In this document: piece by piece, positions 12,313 through 24,883 of the stretch
How the letters are laid out: each line of letters opens with the position of its first letter
Position numbering within the stretch: the first letter of the stretch is position 1
Origin: Limonium bicolor
Lineage: Eukaryota > Streptophyta > Magnoliopsida > Caryophyllales > Plumbaginaceae
Direction of reading: 5' to 3'
Assembly (NCBI GenBank): GCA_023374045.1
Contig: CM041780.1
Coordinates: forward strand, 94,707,005-94,771,004
Length of the DNA stretch: 64,000 nucleotides
Notes under the pieces: generated by a model
Seen by the model: the letters and a program-made list of their open reading frames with translations, nothing else
Database searches by the model: none
What the model was told of the DNA's origin: nothing
Made by a program: the position numbers and the translations under genes

Positions 12313-14329
12313 GTATATATCCCCTTAAAAAAACTTCGCCTCGAAGTTTAACAATCCACTAATAGGCACTCACACCGCTTCGGGTGTGCTGAGACAAAAA
12401 TAATTCCAATGAAATTCCATACCATTCCAATCCTTTATTCCATTCCAACATTCCACTCGAGAGTACCGAAATCCAATCAAAGTGAATCAAAATATAAACT
12501 GAAACAACACAACACAAACGTGACAAAGTACTGTGCCACAACGTAAAACTACGTACATACGTACACCACTCATACAACTATTACTGTTCTCCCTTTACTA
12601 ACAATGCAACGAGGCATAATCCGGATGAGAAACGAAGGAGGAGTATGCCAGCATATCCCCTTAAAAGAGCTAAGGTACGCCCTCGTACCGCTACTAACAG
12701 CACATTCAAAGAATTCAACACCTTATTAACCAGCTTTGTTGTGAATTTACTGCACCATTGATTTTATCTATGATCGTTACATATATCTGTATTTCTTGAT
12801 TGTTATGTAATTGTATTTCCTTGGTGGTTATAAAATTTTATCGTATGATTATTATCCATTCATTTAATGACTGATACGAATTATACGTCCATATATGATC
12901 ATTTATCATATCAATTATATTACCAAGCTATAAACCAGGTGTAACGTACTTGAGTAGTTTAACATAATATTCCTGATCATTTAATAATCCTCAATAATCT
13001 TCCAAAATTATCTTCAAAGGTTTATTAGTCAACCATATGTTAAAACTCTATAAGATAAATATTTTCTGTGACTTTTCAAGTTTCAATTGTTTTTATAATT
13101 AACTATCGTATTTTAGACGATTCATACAGTGTTTACTTTATAGAATTTACTTATTATATAACTTCACCCAAGGCAGAATTTTAGGAAGTTCTTCCAAATC
13201 TGATTCCTTTACCTTAAAATTATATATATATATATATTTTTAAGGTAGGGACTCTATATAAAATTTTAAGTCAAATGAGCTAGTCTAATGAAAACTCACT
13301 CACTCTTGGTAATTATTTTTCTTAAGGTTTGTTCTATGTAAGTATTCTCCTGATTATTAAATCTTAGTACTCCCTTAGACAATGGTGGCTTTTGTAAATA
13401 TCACTCTTAGTGTGACTTCTAAGATTTTATCTATGTATAAGGTTAAACTTCAAATAAACATGAGGATTTCCAAATCTTTAAGTAACTCTCAATTTTTCAC
13501 TAGACACTCAATACTCCAAGTATTTAAGCTCAATAATATTTAGTTTATTATTACTCATGTGTTTTCACTCCATAGGTAAGTATTTTTTTTCACCAAGGAT
13601 TTAACTTCGTAAACTCTTTACATGCATGAATTTAGTACTGGATCTTAATATACGAGTTTTGAACTGTTCATTGTGGCTAGTAATGAAATATGCCTAGCTC
13701 AAGATTCCATGATGGTAACGTCTTACCACCACTTCCCCTCAAGTTCAACACAATCCATCACCTGCGTAGAAGATTATTTACAGTTAGATGACAAGGCTTG
13801 TCTAGCCCCTAAACTTCTAGAAGTGGGTGTGCACCCCCACTACTTTCAGCCTAGGAGTTCGTCGCACCAGGCACTTCCCGTAGGGTGTTAGGTTTATGTG
13901 TTTTCTTTCTAAAGTTAACATAGAGTTTTAATGTGTTTACAAGTCCAGATGTTGATCTTTTCTAATACACTACTAGTTCTTGTTAGCTTAATAATTTTCT
14001 AGACTTAAGATTTATCTTAAACATTATCTTTAGGTAATAAATTGATACCAAGTAGTTCATGAGATTTATTTTCAAACTTTAAAGGAGTTGAAGTATTTTC
14101 ACATAATATCAATACTAATTTAATTATGTAAAGTTCTATTTGTATACTGTTTTCAACCAAAAGTATTCTTTAAAATTCTAGGAATTTGTGTACTAGCTTT
14201 TAAAGGATTGCATTTTTAGCAATGTATTCTCCATGAGTATGCTTTTGAAAAATAGCTTAATATTTGGTTTATCTCAACCAAAATCTTATCGTACTTAATA
14301 TAGGATGTTCCAAACTTATATATATTATA

Positions 14330-14387
<58 letters not shown>

Positions 14388-14618
14388 AGTTTATTGTTGG
14401 AACGGTATAACAACACATCACACTCAACAGACATTCACAAAAAAGTGTGTAAATGAATCATTCACAATTCCAAAAAGGGTTAGGAGTCGTGCCTTACTGG
14501 AGTCCTCACTTCCCAATTCTACCCCAGTTCCCCAGTTTTAAGTGCACCTATAATCTAAGTATTTCACTCGGCTTGTTTTCTCGGGTTCAGAGCGTAACTA
14601 CGCTCTGATACCACTTTC
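12313..14618 (-). mobile_element. Internal region 3, with an expanded AT microsatellite
   Basis: 2306 bp, about 50 bp longer than its sisters. The extra length is a TA/AT run at 14317-14384, where units 1, 2 and 4 have under 25 bp. The reversed PBS is at 14602-14613. No coding domains are seen. Confidence 0.85.
14317..14384. repeat. (AT)n microsatellite expanded in unit 3
   Basis: About 68 bp of nearly pure AT dinucleotides, interrupted once near 14326-14332. The homologous sites near 5322, 9820 and 18871 are much shorter. Apparent reading frames across it are artefacts. Confidence 0.95.
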
Positions 14619-16864
14619 TGTAACACCCCTATAATAATAAAACAACAACGGAAAATAAACTAAAGGTGCTACAGACCATCGGGCTCCAAACACCCGGTAC
14701 CAACCTCACCAATTACAACCATTACAACTAACTAAGTTACGGTCTGAACTTCGAGAAAACTTAACATTAACATAACCATAATAAAATGCATTCACTCTCC
14801 ATAAGCCTAATCTCATCCCAATCACTCATGCTCTTCGTGGCCACCTTTAAATCAATTTATACCTGCAAGATGAAACCAAGCAGCCCACCCCGGGAGGGGT
14901 GAGTCAGTTCCCTGGAATGGAACTGGTACAATTCTCCAAAACAATCTTTAAAACATAACTCCTCAAAATAAACAGTAACTTGAAATTAAACTCTTGAAAG
15001 TAAAGCAGGGAAACAAGGCACTTTAAAATCACCAAGCCAAAGATAACAAGTTAAGGTAAAGATAAATAATAGAAAAGGTAAAGTTAGTGAAACAAAACCA
15101 CCTCATGTGTTAGTGAACATCCATTGCCTTAGTTAAACCCAATTCCCGTTAGGAGTAGAAAGACTCAGATAGTCACAAAGGACTAGGAAAAATAAGATAG
15201 ATCCAAGAACCAATAACTCAAGAATGGAATAATACCAATTGGGAGAGATGACCCCCACCGCCAGATATAAATGTCCGTATGGACGAGGGATATACAGCCC
15301 CCTGCTGTCAGATTAAAAATGTCCTGATGGACGAGGGATATACAGCCCCCTGCTGTTAAATATCAATGCCCCTATGGGCGAGGGATATACAGCCCCCTGC
15401 TGTTAAATATCAATGCCCCTATGGGCGAGGGATATACAGCCCCCTGCTGTTACCATTGAAGACGCGCGCACGTCGAAACCTCAAGAACCAGCTCATGGAT
15501 GAAACGGTATCCAGAGTCAAAAGAAGAATTTACCAAAATTGTCTTTTTCCAAATTCCCACCAGATCACTAACTACCCAGAGCAATACCAAAACACTCAGT
15601 CCTACAGAGTGCAGAAGCGTAAACCCTAAGCAGTCAATGTCTAATGGAACAACCAAATAAAAGGAACCAATACCCATGTAAGTTTCACATTCAAGGCTTA
15701 GTTAGTCACACAAGCTGAGTTAGTCACACAACCAATTCCTTTTAGAAATTCCTCTTAAACTCAGTTAGCGTTTTCCAAAACATTCCACAAGTCAATCAGC
15801 AAAAATATTGGAGTACGAGAAATCGTACAAAACATTCCATAGAGTCCAAAACACAACAAGCTGAGTACGAGAAATCGTACCTGGGTAACGCTGTAGCAGT
15901 TCTAATCAACTTGCGCAAACAATCAACAGTACTCGGAATTGGACGAATCGAAGGGATTCGATTTCGGTTTTTCTGGAAACTGTTCGAACTTGAATGTTTC
16001 GAGGAGCTCACTTTGCGGATCTTCTCGTTTCTGGAAAAATTCTGGGCAAAACGCGACCAGATCGGGGTCGGAACTTTAGACGCCTATATCTGATTCGAAG
16101 GGAAAAACTGGAAACTGCAGTTACGGTTTTGCAGGGTGGCTACTTTGGATCAAATTTCCGGTTGATTTAGGATGAGTTAGGGTTAGTGTGAGTTATGGTT
16201 GCAAAGAGGAGATTAAGGAGAAGAGATTGCAAAAGACAGCACTCAAAAATTCCAAAAGATGAGAAAGTTATGGAGGTCACAAGTTAGGGAAAGTCGGTTC
16301 CGAAATCGTGGAGATAGAATTTGGTTAAGTGCTGGGCGCGTATCCCGAGGCGCCTGATGAGTCAGCAGACTTGCCACATCAGCATCTTTTCAAAATTTCG
16401 GCTCTAAACTTCATTCTATCATAACTTTGGCTAGGATGATCCGTTTTTGACGTTCCTTTTATCGATCTTCATGGTTTTCCATAACCTATTTATTGGTATA
16501 GGTTTCATGGCCTGGTTTGACCATTCTCAAAAAGTCAACTCTAGCAAGGCTCAATAAGCTTTAAGGTTTCTAGAATTTTGTATTGACTTTTATGTTTCAA
16601 AACAATGTTCCAACACTTCCTAAAATCTTTATAATATAGTTGGAGTGTTTAGAAATTTTCCCAAGATTTATGAACTTATAAATCTTATTATTAAATTCAT
16701 AATACATCTAATAATGTATGATAATTAGGGTTAAATAGGAGAAAACCCCTAAATAAATTTCACAACTCCATATAATAATTTAATATTCATAATTCCATAT
16801 AATAATTTAATTTTTAATAAAAGAAATCCCCTAAATTAATTTAAATTAATTTAGGGGTATTTCA
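14619..16864 (-). repeat. LTR 4 of the tandem array
   Basis: 2246 bp with four ~52-bp repeats (15258-15452) and an intact 30-bp terminal palindrome (16828-16857). Confidence 0.9.
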
Positions 16865-19119
16865 GTTTATCCCCCTTAAAAGAAACTTCGCCTCGAAGTT
16901 TAACAATCCACTAATAGGCACTCACACCGCTTCGGGTGTGCTGAGACAAAAATAATTCCAATGAAATTCCATACCATTCCAATCCTTTATTTCCATTCCA
17001 ACATTCCACTCGAGAGTACCGAAATCCAATCAAAGTGAATCAAAATATAAACTGAAACAAAACACAACACAAACGTGACAAAGTACTGTGCCACAACGTA
17101 AAACTACGTACATACGTACACCACTCATACAACTATTACTGTTCTCCCTTTACTAACAATGCAACGAGGCATAATCCGGATGAGATAACGAAGGAGGAGT
17201 ATGCCAGCATATCCCCCTTAAAAGAGCTAAGGTACGCCCTCGTACCGCTACTAACGGCACATTCAAAGAATTCAACACCTTATTAACCAGCTTTGTTGTG
17301 AATTTACTGCACCATTGATTTTATCTATGATCGTTACATATATCTGTATTTCTTGATTGTTATGTAATTGTATTTCCTTGGTGGTTATAAAATTTTATCG
17401 TATGATTATTATCCATTCATTTAATGACTGATACGAATTATACGTCCATATATGATCATTTATCATATCAATTATATTACCAAGCTATAAACCAGGTGTA
17501 ACGTACTTGAGTAGTTTAACATAATATTCCTGATCATTTAATAATCCTCAATAATCTTCCAAAATTATCTTCAAAGGTTTATTAGTCAACCATATGTTAA
17601 AACTCTATAAGATAAATATTTTCTGTGACTTTTCAAGTTTCAATTGTTTTTATAATTAACTATCGTATTTTAGACGATTCATACAGTGTTTACTTTATAA
17701 AATTACTTATTATATAACTTCACCCAAGGCAGAATTTTAGGAAGTTCTTCCAAATCTGATTCCTTTACCTTAAAATTTATATATATATATTTTTAAGGTA
17801 GGGACTCTATATAAAATTTTAAGTCAAATGAGCTAGTCTAATGAAAACTCACTCACTCTTGGTAATTATTTTTCTTAAGGTTTGTTCTATGTAAGTATTC
17901 TCCTGATTATTAAATCTTAGTACTCCCTTAGACAATGGTGGCTTTTGTAAATATCACTCTTAGTGTGACTTCTAAGATTTTATCTATGTATAAGGTTAAA
18001 CTTCTAAATAAACATGAGGATTTCCAAATCTTTAAGTAACTCTCAATTTTTCACTAGACACTCAATACTCCAAGTATTTAAGGCTCAATAATATTTAGTT
18101 TATTATTACTCATGTGTTTTCACTCCATAGGTAAGTATTTTTTTTCACCAAGGATTTAACTTCGTAAACTCTTTACATGCATGAATTTAGTACTGGATCT
18201 TAATATACGAGTTTTGAACTGTTCATTGTGGCTAGTAATGAAATATGCCTAGCTCAAGATTCCATGATGGTAACGTCTTACCACCACTTCCCCTCAAGTT
18301 CAACACAATCCATCACCTGCGTAGAAGATTATTTACAGTTAGATGACAAGGCTTGTCTAGCCCCTAAACTTCTAGAAGTGGGTGTGCACCCCCACTACTT
18401 TCAGCCTAGGAGTTCGTCGCACCAGGCACTTCCCGTAGGGTGTTAGGTTTATGTGTTTTCTTTATAAGTTAACATAGAGTTTTAATGTGTTTTACAAGTC
18501 CAGATGTTGATCTTTTCTAATACGCTACTAGTTCTTGTTAGCTTAATAATTTTCTAGACTTAAGATTTATCTTAAACATTATCTTTAGGTAATAAATTGA
18601 TACCAAGTAGTTCATGAGATTTATTTTCAAACTTTAAAGGAGTTGAAGTATTTTCACATAATATCAATACTAATTTAATTATGTAAAGTTCTATTTGTAT
18701 ACTGTTTTCAACCAAAAGTATTCTTTAAAATTCTAGGAATTTGTGTACTAGCTTTTAAAGGATTGCATTTTTAGCAATGTATTCTCCATGAGTATGCTTT
18801 TGAAAAATAGCTTAATATTTGGTTTATCTCAACCGAAATCTTATCGTACTTAATAGGATGTTCCAAACTTATATATATATATATATTGTAGTTTATTGTT
18901 GGAACGGTATAACAACACATCACACACGACATTCACAAAAGAAAAGTGTGTAAAGGAATCATTCACAATTCCAAAAACGGTTAGGAGTCGTGCCTTACTG
19001 GAGTCCTCACTTCCCAATTCTACCCCAGTTCCCCAGTTTTAAGTGCACCTATAATCTAAGTATTTCACTCGGCTTGTTTTCTCGGGTTCAGAGCGTAACT
19101 ACGCTCTGATACCACTTTC
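16865..19119 (-). mobile_element. Internal region 4 of the non-coding LTR element
   Basis: 2255 bp. The reversed PBS is at 19103-19114, followed directly by LTR 5. No coding domains are seen. Confidence 0.85.
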
Positions 19120-19993
19120 TGTAACACCCCTATAATAATAAACACAACAGAAAATAAACTAAAGGTGCTACAGACATCGGGCTCCAAACACCCGGTACCA
19201 ACCTCACCAATTACAACCATTACAACTAACTAAGTTACGTCTGAACTTCGAGAAAACTTAACATTAACATAACCATAATCAAATGCATTCACTCTCCATA
19301 AGCCTAATCCCATCCCAATCACTCATGCTCTTCGTGGCCACTTGTAAATCAATTTATACCTGCAAGATGAAACCAAGCAGCCCACCCCGGGAGGGGTGAG
19401 TCAGTTCCCTGGAATGGAACTGGTACAATTCTCCAAACAATCTTTAAAACATAACTCCTCAAAATAAACAGTAACTTGAAATTAAACTCTTGAAAGTAAA
19501 GCAGGGAAACAAGGCACTTTAAAATCACCAAGCCAAAGATAACAAGTTAAGGATAAAGATAAATAAAGAAAGGTAAAGTTAGTGAAACAAAACCACCTCA
19601 TGTGTAGTGAACATCCCTTGCCTTAGTTAAACCCAATTCCGTTAGGAGTAGAAAGACTCAGATAGTCACAAAGGACTAGGAAAAATAAGATAGATCCAAG
19701 AACCAATAACTCAAGAATGGAATAATACCAATTGGGAGAGATGACCCCCACCGCCAGATATAAATGTCCGTATGGACGAGGGATATACAGCCCCCTGCTG
19801 TCAGATTAAAAATGTCCTGATGGACGAGGGATATACAGCCCCCTGCTGTTAAATATCAATGCCCCTATGGGCGAGGGATATACAGCCCCCTGCTGTTACC
19901 ATTGAAGACGCGGCACGTCGAAACCTCAAGAACCAGCTCATGGATGAAACGGTATCCAGAGTCAAAAGAAGAATTTACCAAATTGACCTTTTC

Positions 19994-19998
19994 CAAAT
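19994..19998. repeat. Target-site duplication CAAAT, left copy
   Basis: CAAAT here and at 23581-23585 bracket the TGTAACACC...GGTATTTCA insertion. Sister LTRs have a single copy at this point (for example CCAAATTCCC near 2005), which confirms an insertion. Confidence 0.9.
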
Positions 19999-20086
19999 TG
20001 TAACACCCCATCCACACGTCGCACTTTATAACCATCTGCAGCGGAAACATAAACCATCACATTACTTAATCCGTTGGTGTTACACG

Positions 20087-20110
20087 CCGTTAACCACCCA
20101 CGTGGCTAAC
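20087..20110 (-). other. Conserved stem-loop near the LTR 3' end
   Basis: GTTAACCACCCACGTGGCTAAC-like dyad. Matching dyads occur at about 26996-27018 (GTTAGCCACATGGGTGGCTAAC), 49090-49110 and, degenerate, 57738-57762. All sit roughly 90-130 bp from the GTTACA terminus, next to a sequence close to ATCGGTCTGATGGAC. A role as RNA 3'-end or packaging structure is inference. Confidence 0.6.
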
Positions 20111-21856
20111 AAGGCTAATACATACATATTATATCGGTCTGATGGACTAGATCCCCGAGCAACTACACCATACAATCCTGATTCCCCTTCCAACAATTAT
20201 TTACATATACATCCCCCACTGTACCGAGTATTCATTAACCAATGCCGATAACAGATTCGGTCTTACTACACTATAATACAACCCATTAAAGGGCTACCAT
20301 GTACAAACATCTACCCCGTCCTACTCTCGAACGGCTTCCAGCTCCTTGTACCTGAAATAGAAAAAGGAGAAAAGGGTGGCCCCCAAGGGGCTCAGCACCT
20401 TTGCTGGTATGGTAATCCCGCAGCCCGCATGCTACCGGGCCACCACAACTAATTGTCGTCTTAGCATGCTGTTGATTATATTTAAATCCTGCATGTAAAC
20501 CATAAACACACGACACAATGCGTACGCCCAGCTATAGGGCTTAACAAACACCCAACACATCCACACATCCACACATAACAAATCAACATTGTTTCCTTTA
20601 ACCCTAGAGTGGCTCTCCTCTTAGTGGGGTTACTTCCTTAACAGACGACATTTACCCATCAATCAAATTATCCTTAAACGCTTCTTATTGCAAACCTGAA
20701 TTCATAGCCATAATCCACATATCCACAATTTACCACATATAACTTCACACCGAATAGGAATTGCAATACATCCATAACACATAATACAACGGGTACGGTT
20801 CTCTTAAGGAACCAACCCAACCATAACTAGTTCACCTTAGAGCCTAGAGAATGTTGCCAAACTCATGATAAGCTCGTTCCATAACTTGCTACCGTTTCTT
20901 TAAATGAACAGATAACTTAACACTAAGGTGCGTCGGGTACAGTAAACCTAGCACACCGAACAACCATGTATGCCCCAGAAAACCGACGTGAGTCAGTAAC
21001 ATAGCTTTGGCTAAGCTAAAGGGAAGATTGGAAACCCAATGAGTAACAACCTAACATACACCAAGAGAGTCGAACCGGGTATGACATCGACTCCCGTCCA
21101 TCACACGCGTGGCCGGAACATGACCGGACTCCTCACCCCCCATTAGTACACATATACTTATAGTTAAGTAGTTAAGGCTCCATTATGGAACCTATCACAT
21201 CCACACACCATTCGGTACCACGACCGTGTTAAGCATGTAGGGAGGTTCACACACCTACAAACTAACCATACACAACTAACTCACGCATAGCCGTGGTTAG
21301 AACGTTCCCAAGGTTTGGGTCGTTAATCCGTATACCGATAACTCATGTGTCCCTAGATTTAGTTAGCTAAGGTTTAACACTTATTGAGGTTAAACGGTAT
21401 CGGGACCAATTGCGCCACATAAATGAATTACTATAAACTCATTCCATGTTTTTCTTACAAGGCGGCAAACACTCAGAAAAACCATTGGCATTCAAGCCGG
21501 TGTAATCCGGTAGGACACAGGTTGCAAGAAAACCATACCTGTCCCGCCGAGTCCACTCTACCATGTCCATTTAGGTTCCTCGAACAATTCTCGAACAACT
21601 GATACATTAAAGTTACCTTCATTAACATTGGGGTAATATGTTTGTGTAACGTTGAAAGGCCATGATTCAACTCCATTAACTAGTTAAATACCTTTGCATT
21701 TTTAACTTGTTTTACTCTTCCATTTTACCTTAGCTTTTCACCCACCAAATTGTCACTAAAACTCACCTAACATGTCCTTAACATCCTTATAACATCATTA
21801 CTTATCATCCCCATCATTACACATCACTTTCACACCTTAAACGACATTTTTAGAGT

Positions 21857-22262
21857 GGTCCGGGACTTGGTCCTTACCCTAAGTCCCAGATCAATACTTA
21901 CAGAAACCCACGGTTTATTTTGGTAGGTGGTCCGGAATGGTCCCTAACTTAGGTCCCGGACCTATACTTAACCATTCTCTCGGTCTCTTTTAATGGGGTG
22001 GTCCGGGACTTCACATAGGTCCTAGGTCCCGGACCATTCTAAGCAAAATCCCTCGGTAATTTTAACAGGTTGGTCCGGGTCCTTGTACAGAGCCAAGTCC
22101 CGGACCTAAAGCCAATGAAAACTCACGGTATATTTTAGGGGTTGGTCCGGGCCCTTACATAGGCCTAATCCCGGACCTACGACCACGTACAATTCTCGGA
22201 CTCTTTTTGATATATGGTCCGGAGGTCATCCAGACCCTAAGTCCCGGACCGAAGCTACAGAA
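21857..22262 (-). repeat. Six palindromic units at 71-73-bp spacing in the solo LTR
   Basis: Each unit begins GGTCCGG and ends CCGGACC or a close variant. Starts are at 21857, 21929, 22000, 22072, 22143 and 22216, giving spacings of 72, 71, 72, 71 and 73. The loops and spacers vary in sequence, but many spacers hold a CGGT-T-TTTT motif. Confidence 0.9.
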
Positions 22263-23580
22263 TTGACGTACTGGTATTTCCCATGTCCTGCTGCGTAAGT
22301 TATTTACACCCATCATAAGTATAGCTTCCCAATGATTTACGTACACTCTTATACTCAAAACTTCATCAATATACACCACATAACAACATAGTGCACAATT
22401 AAATTTGCATAGCACTTAGGCTCTTAAAATGCACAAATCTTAAACACTGAATTTCCCACAATATATTTGCCTTTCACCTGCAAATACAAACAGCAGTACG
22501 TATGTTTTTTTTACTAGTCTCTTTGAGGACATTTTCTACGTCATTTACCTTTGGCTCTTTAGATAGTTTCAACAACAACGTAAGTTCATTTTCCAAAGGA
22601 ATTTTAAGCTACCTTTGGTTAACATAAACAGGAGGAACACCATTTTTTTTTGAGTTCTCATACCTTGAAGCAAAGGAGAATAATACTACGTAAAAATGAA
22701 CTCAAGCTCCTTCCATGGATTCCTCTTGGCACCAAAGTGGCTCTTGAAGATTTGTAGGGACTAAGTCGAAGAGCTTGATGAAACTAAGAGATCGGTGGTC
22801 TCGGTTTTAGATTTGAACAAGTGAGCTAGAAGTTATATGAATTTGAAGTAGTATGTTGGTGCTGGTGTTGTTCGATCGTGAAAGAGAGAAAAGGAAGAAG
22901 ATGCTACGTGAGATGTAAGGAAATGAGAGAATGAATTGTTGTAGTTGCTTTTAGAGATATTTAACTATGTAAAGCAAATAGTGTTTTTTTCAATTAACAC
23001 TTATCTACTCAATTAGCTAGTACGGGTGGTGATTCACCACATGCAAACCGACCCCCAATTTACAAAAGGGATTAATAGTCTTTATTGCTCAATTAAATTA
23101 CACATGTTATATAACAAACTAGCTTATTTTAGTTACTATTACTATAACAAACACATAGAAGTGAAATATTAATTTCTTATTATTTTAAACTTCCAAATGT
23201 GATACTAAGTAGTACACATATTAATAAAAGAGTATTGATGGTCATTTAGCCACTCAAACTCATTTACATGACAGTTACTCAAAACGTGCTTTCAAGGCTC
23301 CTTAAGCACACTTTGTGTTTTAACTTGTTTTCAAGCTCGGTTTTCTTTGGTAATTAATTTAATATATTCATTAATATATATATATAAGGTCTTGGTAAGT
23401 TTATTAAGTCTAATCAAGACCATCCCAAGTTAGAGCATATTTCGCCCTTTATTGCCTTTAAGGCATTTAACTGTATTTACTTATCTTTTAAATTGTTTAC
23501 CAATGTTACTAAGACTCTTTTTAGTCTTAATAATTTATTATTTAACGTTTAAACAACATACCAAGGTTTGGGGTATTTCA

Positions 23581-23585
23581 CAAAT
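23581..23585. repeat. Target-site duplication CAAAT, right copy
   Basis: Directly follows the GTATTTCA terminus of the solo LTR; partner of 19994-19998. Confidence 0.9.
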
Positions 23586-24878
23586 TCCACCAGATCACTA
23601 ACTACCCAGAGCAACCAAAACACTCAGTCCTACAGAGTGCAGAAGCGTAAACCCTAAGCAGTCATGTCTAATGGAACAACCAAATAGAAGGAACCAATAC
23701 CCATGTAAGTTTCACATTCAAGGCTTGTTAGTCACACAAGCTGAGTTAGTCCACAAACCAATTCCTTTAGAAATTCCTCTTAACTCAGTTAGCGTTTTCC
23801 AAACATTCCACAAGTCAATCAGCAAAATATTGGAGTATACGAGAATCATACAAAACATTCCATAGAGTCCAAAACCAACAAGCTGAGTACGAGAAATCGT
23901 ACCTGGTAACGCTGTAGCATTCTAATCGACTTGCGCAAACATCAACAGTACTCGGAATCAGACGAATCGGGATGGATTTGATTTCGGTTTTTCTGGAAAC
24001 TGTTCGAACTTGAATGTTTCAAGGAGCTCACTTTGCGGATCTTCTCGTTTCTGGAAAAATTCTGGGCAAAACGCACCAGATCGGGGTTGGAACTTTAGAG
24101 CCCTACATCTGATTCGAAGGGAAAAACTGGAAACTGTAGTTACAGTTTTTGCAGGGTGGCTACTTTGGATCAATTTCCGGTTGATTTAGGATGAGTTAGG
24201 GTTTAGTGTGAGTTATGGTTGCAAAGAGGAGATTAAGGAGAAGAGAATGCAAAGACGGCACTCAAAATTCCAAAAGATGAGAAAGTTATGGAGGTCACAA
24301 GTTAGGGCAAAGTCGGTTCCGATAATCGTGGAGATAGAATTTGGTTAAGTGCTGGCGCGTATCCCGAGGCGCCTGATGAGTCAGCAGACTTGCCACATCA
24401 GCATCTTTTCAAAATTTCGGCTCTAAACTTCATTCTATCATAACTTTGGCTAGGATGATCCGTTTTTGACGTTCCTTTTATCGATCTTCATGGTTTTCCA
24501 TAACCTATTTATTGGTATAGGTTTCATGGCCTGGTTTGACCATCTCAAAAAGTCAACTCTAGCAAGGCTCAATAAGCTTTAAGGTTTCTAGAATTTTGTA
24601 TTGACTTTTATGTTTCGAAACATGTTCCAACACTTCCCTAAAATCTTTATAATATAGTTGAGTGTTTAGAAATTTTCCCTAGATTTATGGACTTATAAAT
24701 CTTATTATTAAATTCATAATACTATCTAATAATGTATGATAATTAGGGTAAATAGGAGAAAACCCCTAAATAATTTCACAACTCCATATAATATTAAATA
24801 TTCCATATTCCATATAATAATTTAATTTTTTAATAAAGAAATCCCCTAAATTAATTTAAATTAATTAGGGGTATTTCA

Positions 24879-24883
24879 GGTAA
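24879..24883. repeat. Target-site duplication GGTAA, right copy, of the tandem array
   Basis: Directly follows the GTATTTCA terminus of LTR 5 and matches 1067-1071. Confidence 0.85.

Larger units (their letters stand above)
19999..23580 (-). mobile_element. Solo LTR (3582 bp) of the gypsy family, inside LTR 5
   Basis: It starts TGTAACACCCC and ends GGGGTATTTCA, with a perfect 5-bp duplication (CAAAT) on both sides and no internal region or second LTR. It is therefore a solo LTR left by LTR-LTR recombination. It shares with the outer host LTR a stem-loop near the GTTACA end (20087-20110), the block with GAGCCCCTTGGGGGCC (about 20380-20400) and the block around 21473-21560 matching 25560-25670. 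It carries a six-copy palindrome array at 21857-22262. On the minus strand a promoter-leader region is likely around 22650-22990 (pyrimidine-rich leader), with a possible GT-AG intron to about 22480. Confidence 0.9.
1072..24878 (-). mobile_element. Head-to-tail (LTR-internal)x4-LTR array of a non-coding LTR retrotransposon
   Basis: Read on the minus strand, units of about 4.5 kb repeat head to tail. LTR starts in plus coordinates are 1072, 5575, 10067, 14619 and 19120, giving periods of 4503, 4492, 4552 and 4501. Each LTR runs from TGTAACACCCC to GTATTTCA on the plus strand. Each internal region begins with a reversed polypurine tract (ATCCCCCTTAAAA) and ends with a reversed tRNA-iMet PBS (GCTCTGATACCA). 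Neighbouring units share each LTR, and the whole array has a single 5-bp target duplication. No gag or pol is seen in any frame, so this is a LARD-type non-autonomous element. The last LTR carries a later solo-LTR insertion (19999-23580). Unit-to-unit differences are mostly single-base indels, so the array is young or was homogenised recently. Confidence 0.9.
19120..24878 (-). repeat. LTR 5 of the tandem array, split by a solo LTR
   Basis: The LTR runs 19120-19998 and resumes at 23586-24878, about 2.17 kb without the insertion. It has one ~52-bp repeat fewer than its sisters (three, 19751-19898). It also shows more single-base deletions than LTRs 1-4, especially in 19140-19250 and 23590-24300. 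It could therefore be the oldest copy or the least well polished one. GGTAA after its end matches the left flank of the array. Confidence 0.85.

Noticed and set aside
14216..14541. Frames rich in isoleucine-tyrosine repeats
   Set aside because: Translation of an AT microsatellite.
21857..22262. Palindrome array considered as CRISPR, riboswitch or terminator series
   Set aside because: The arms are short, the spacers are related to one another, and the setting is a eukaryotic LTR. It is reported instead as a structural repeat.
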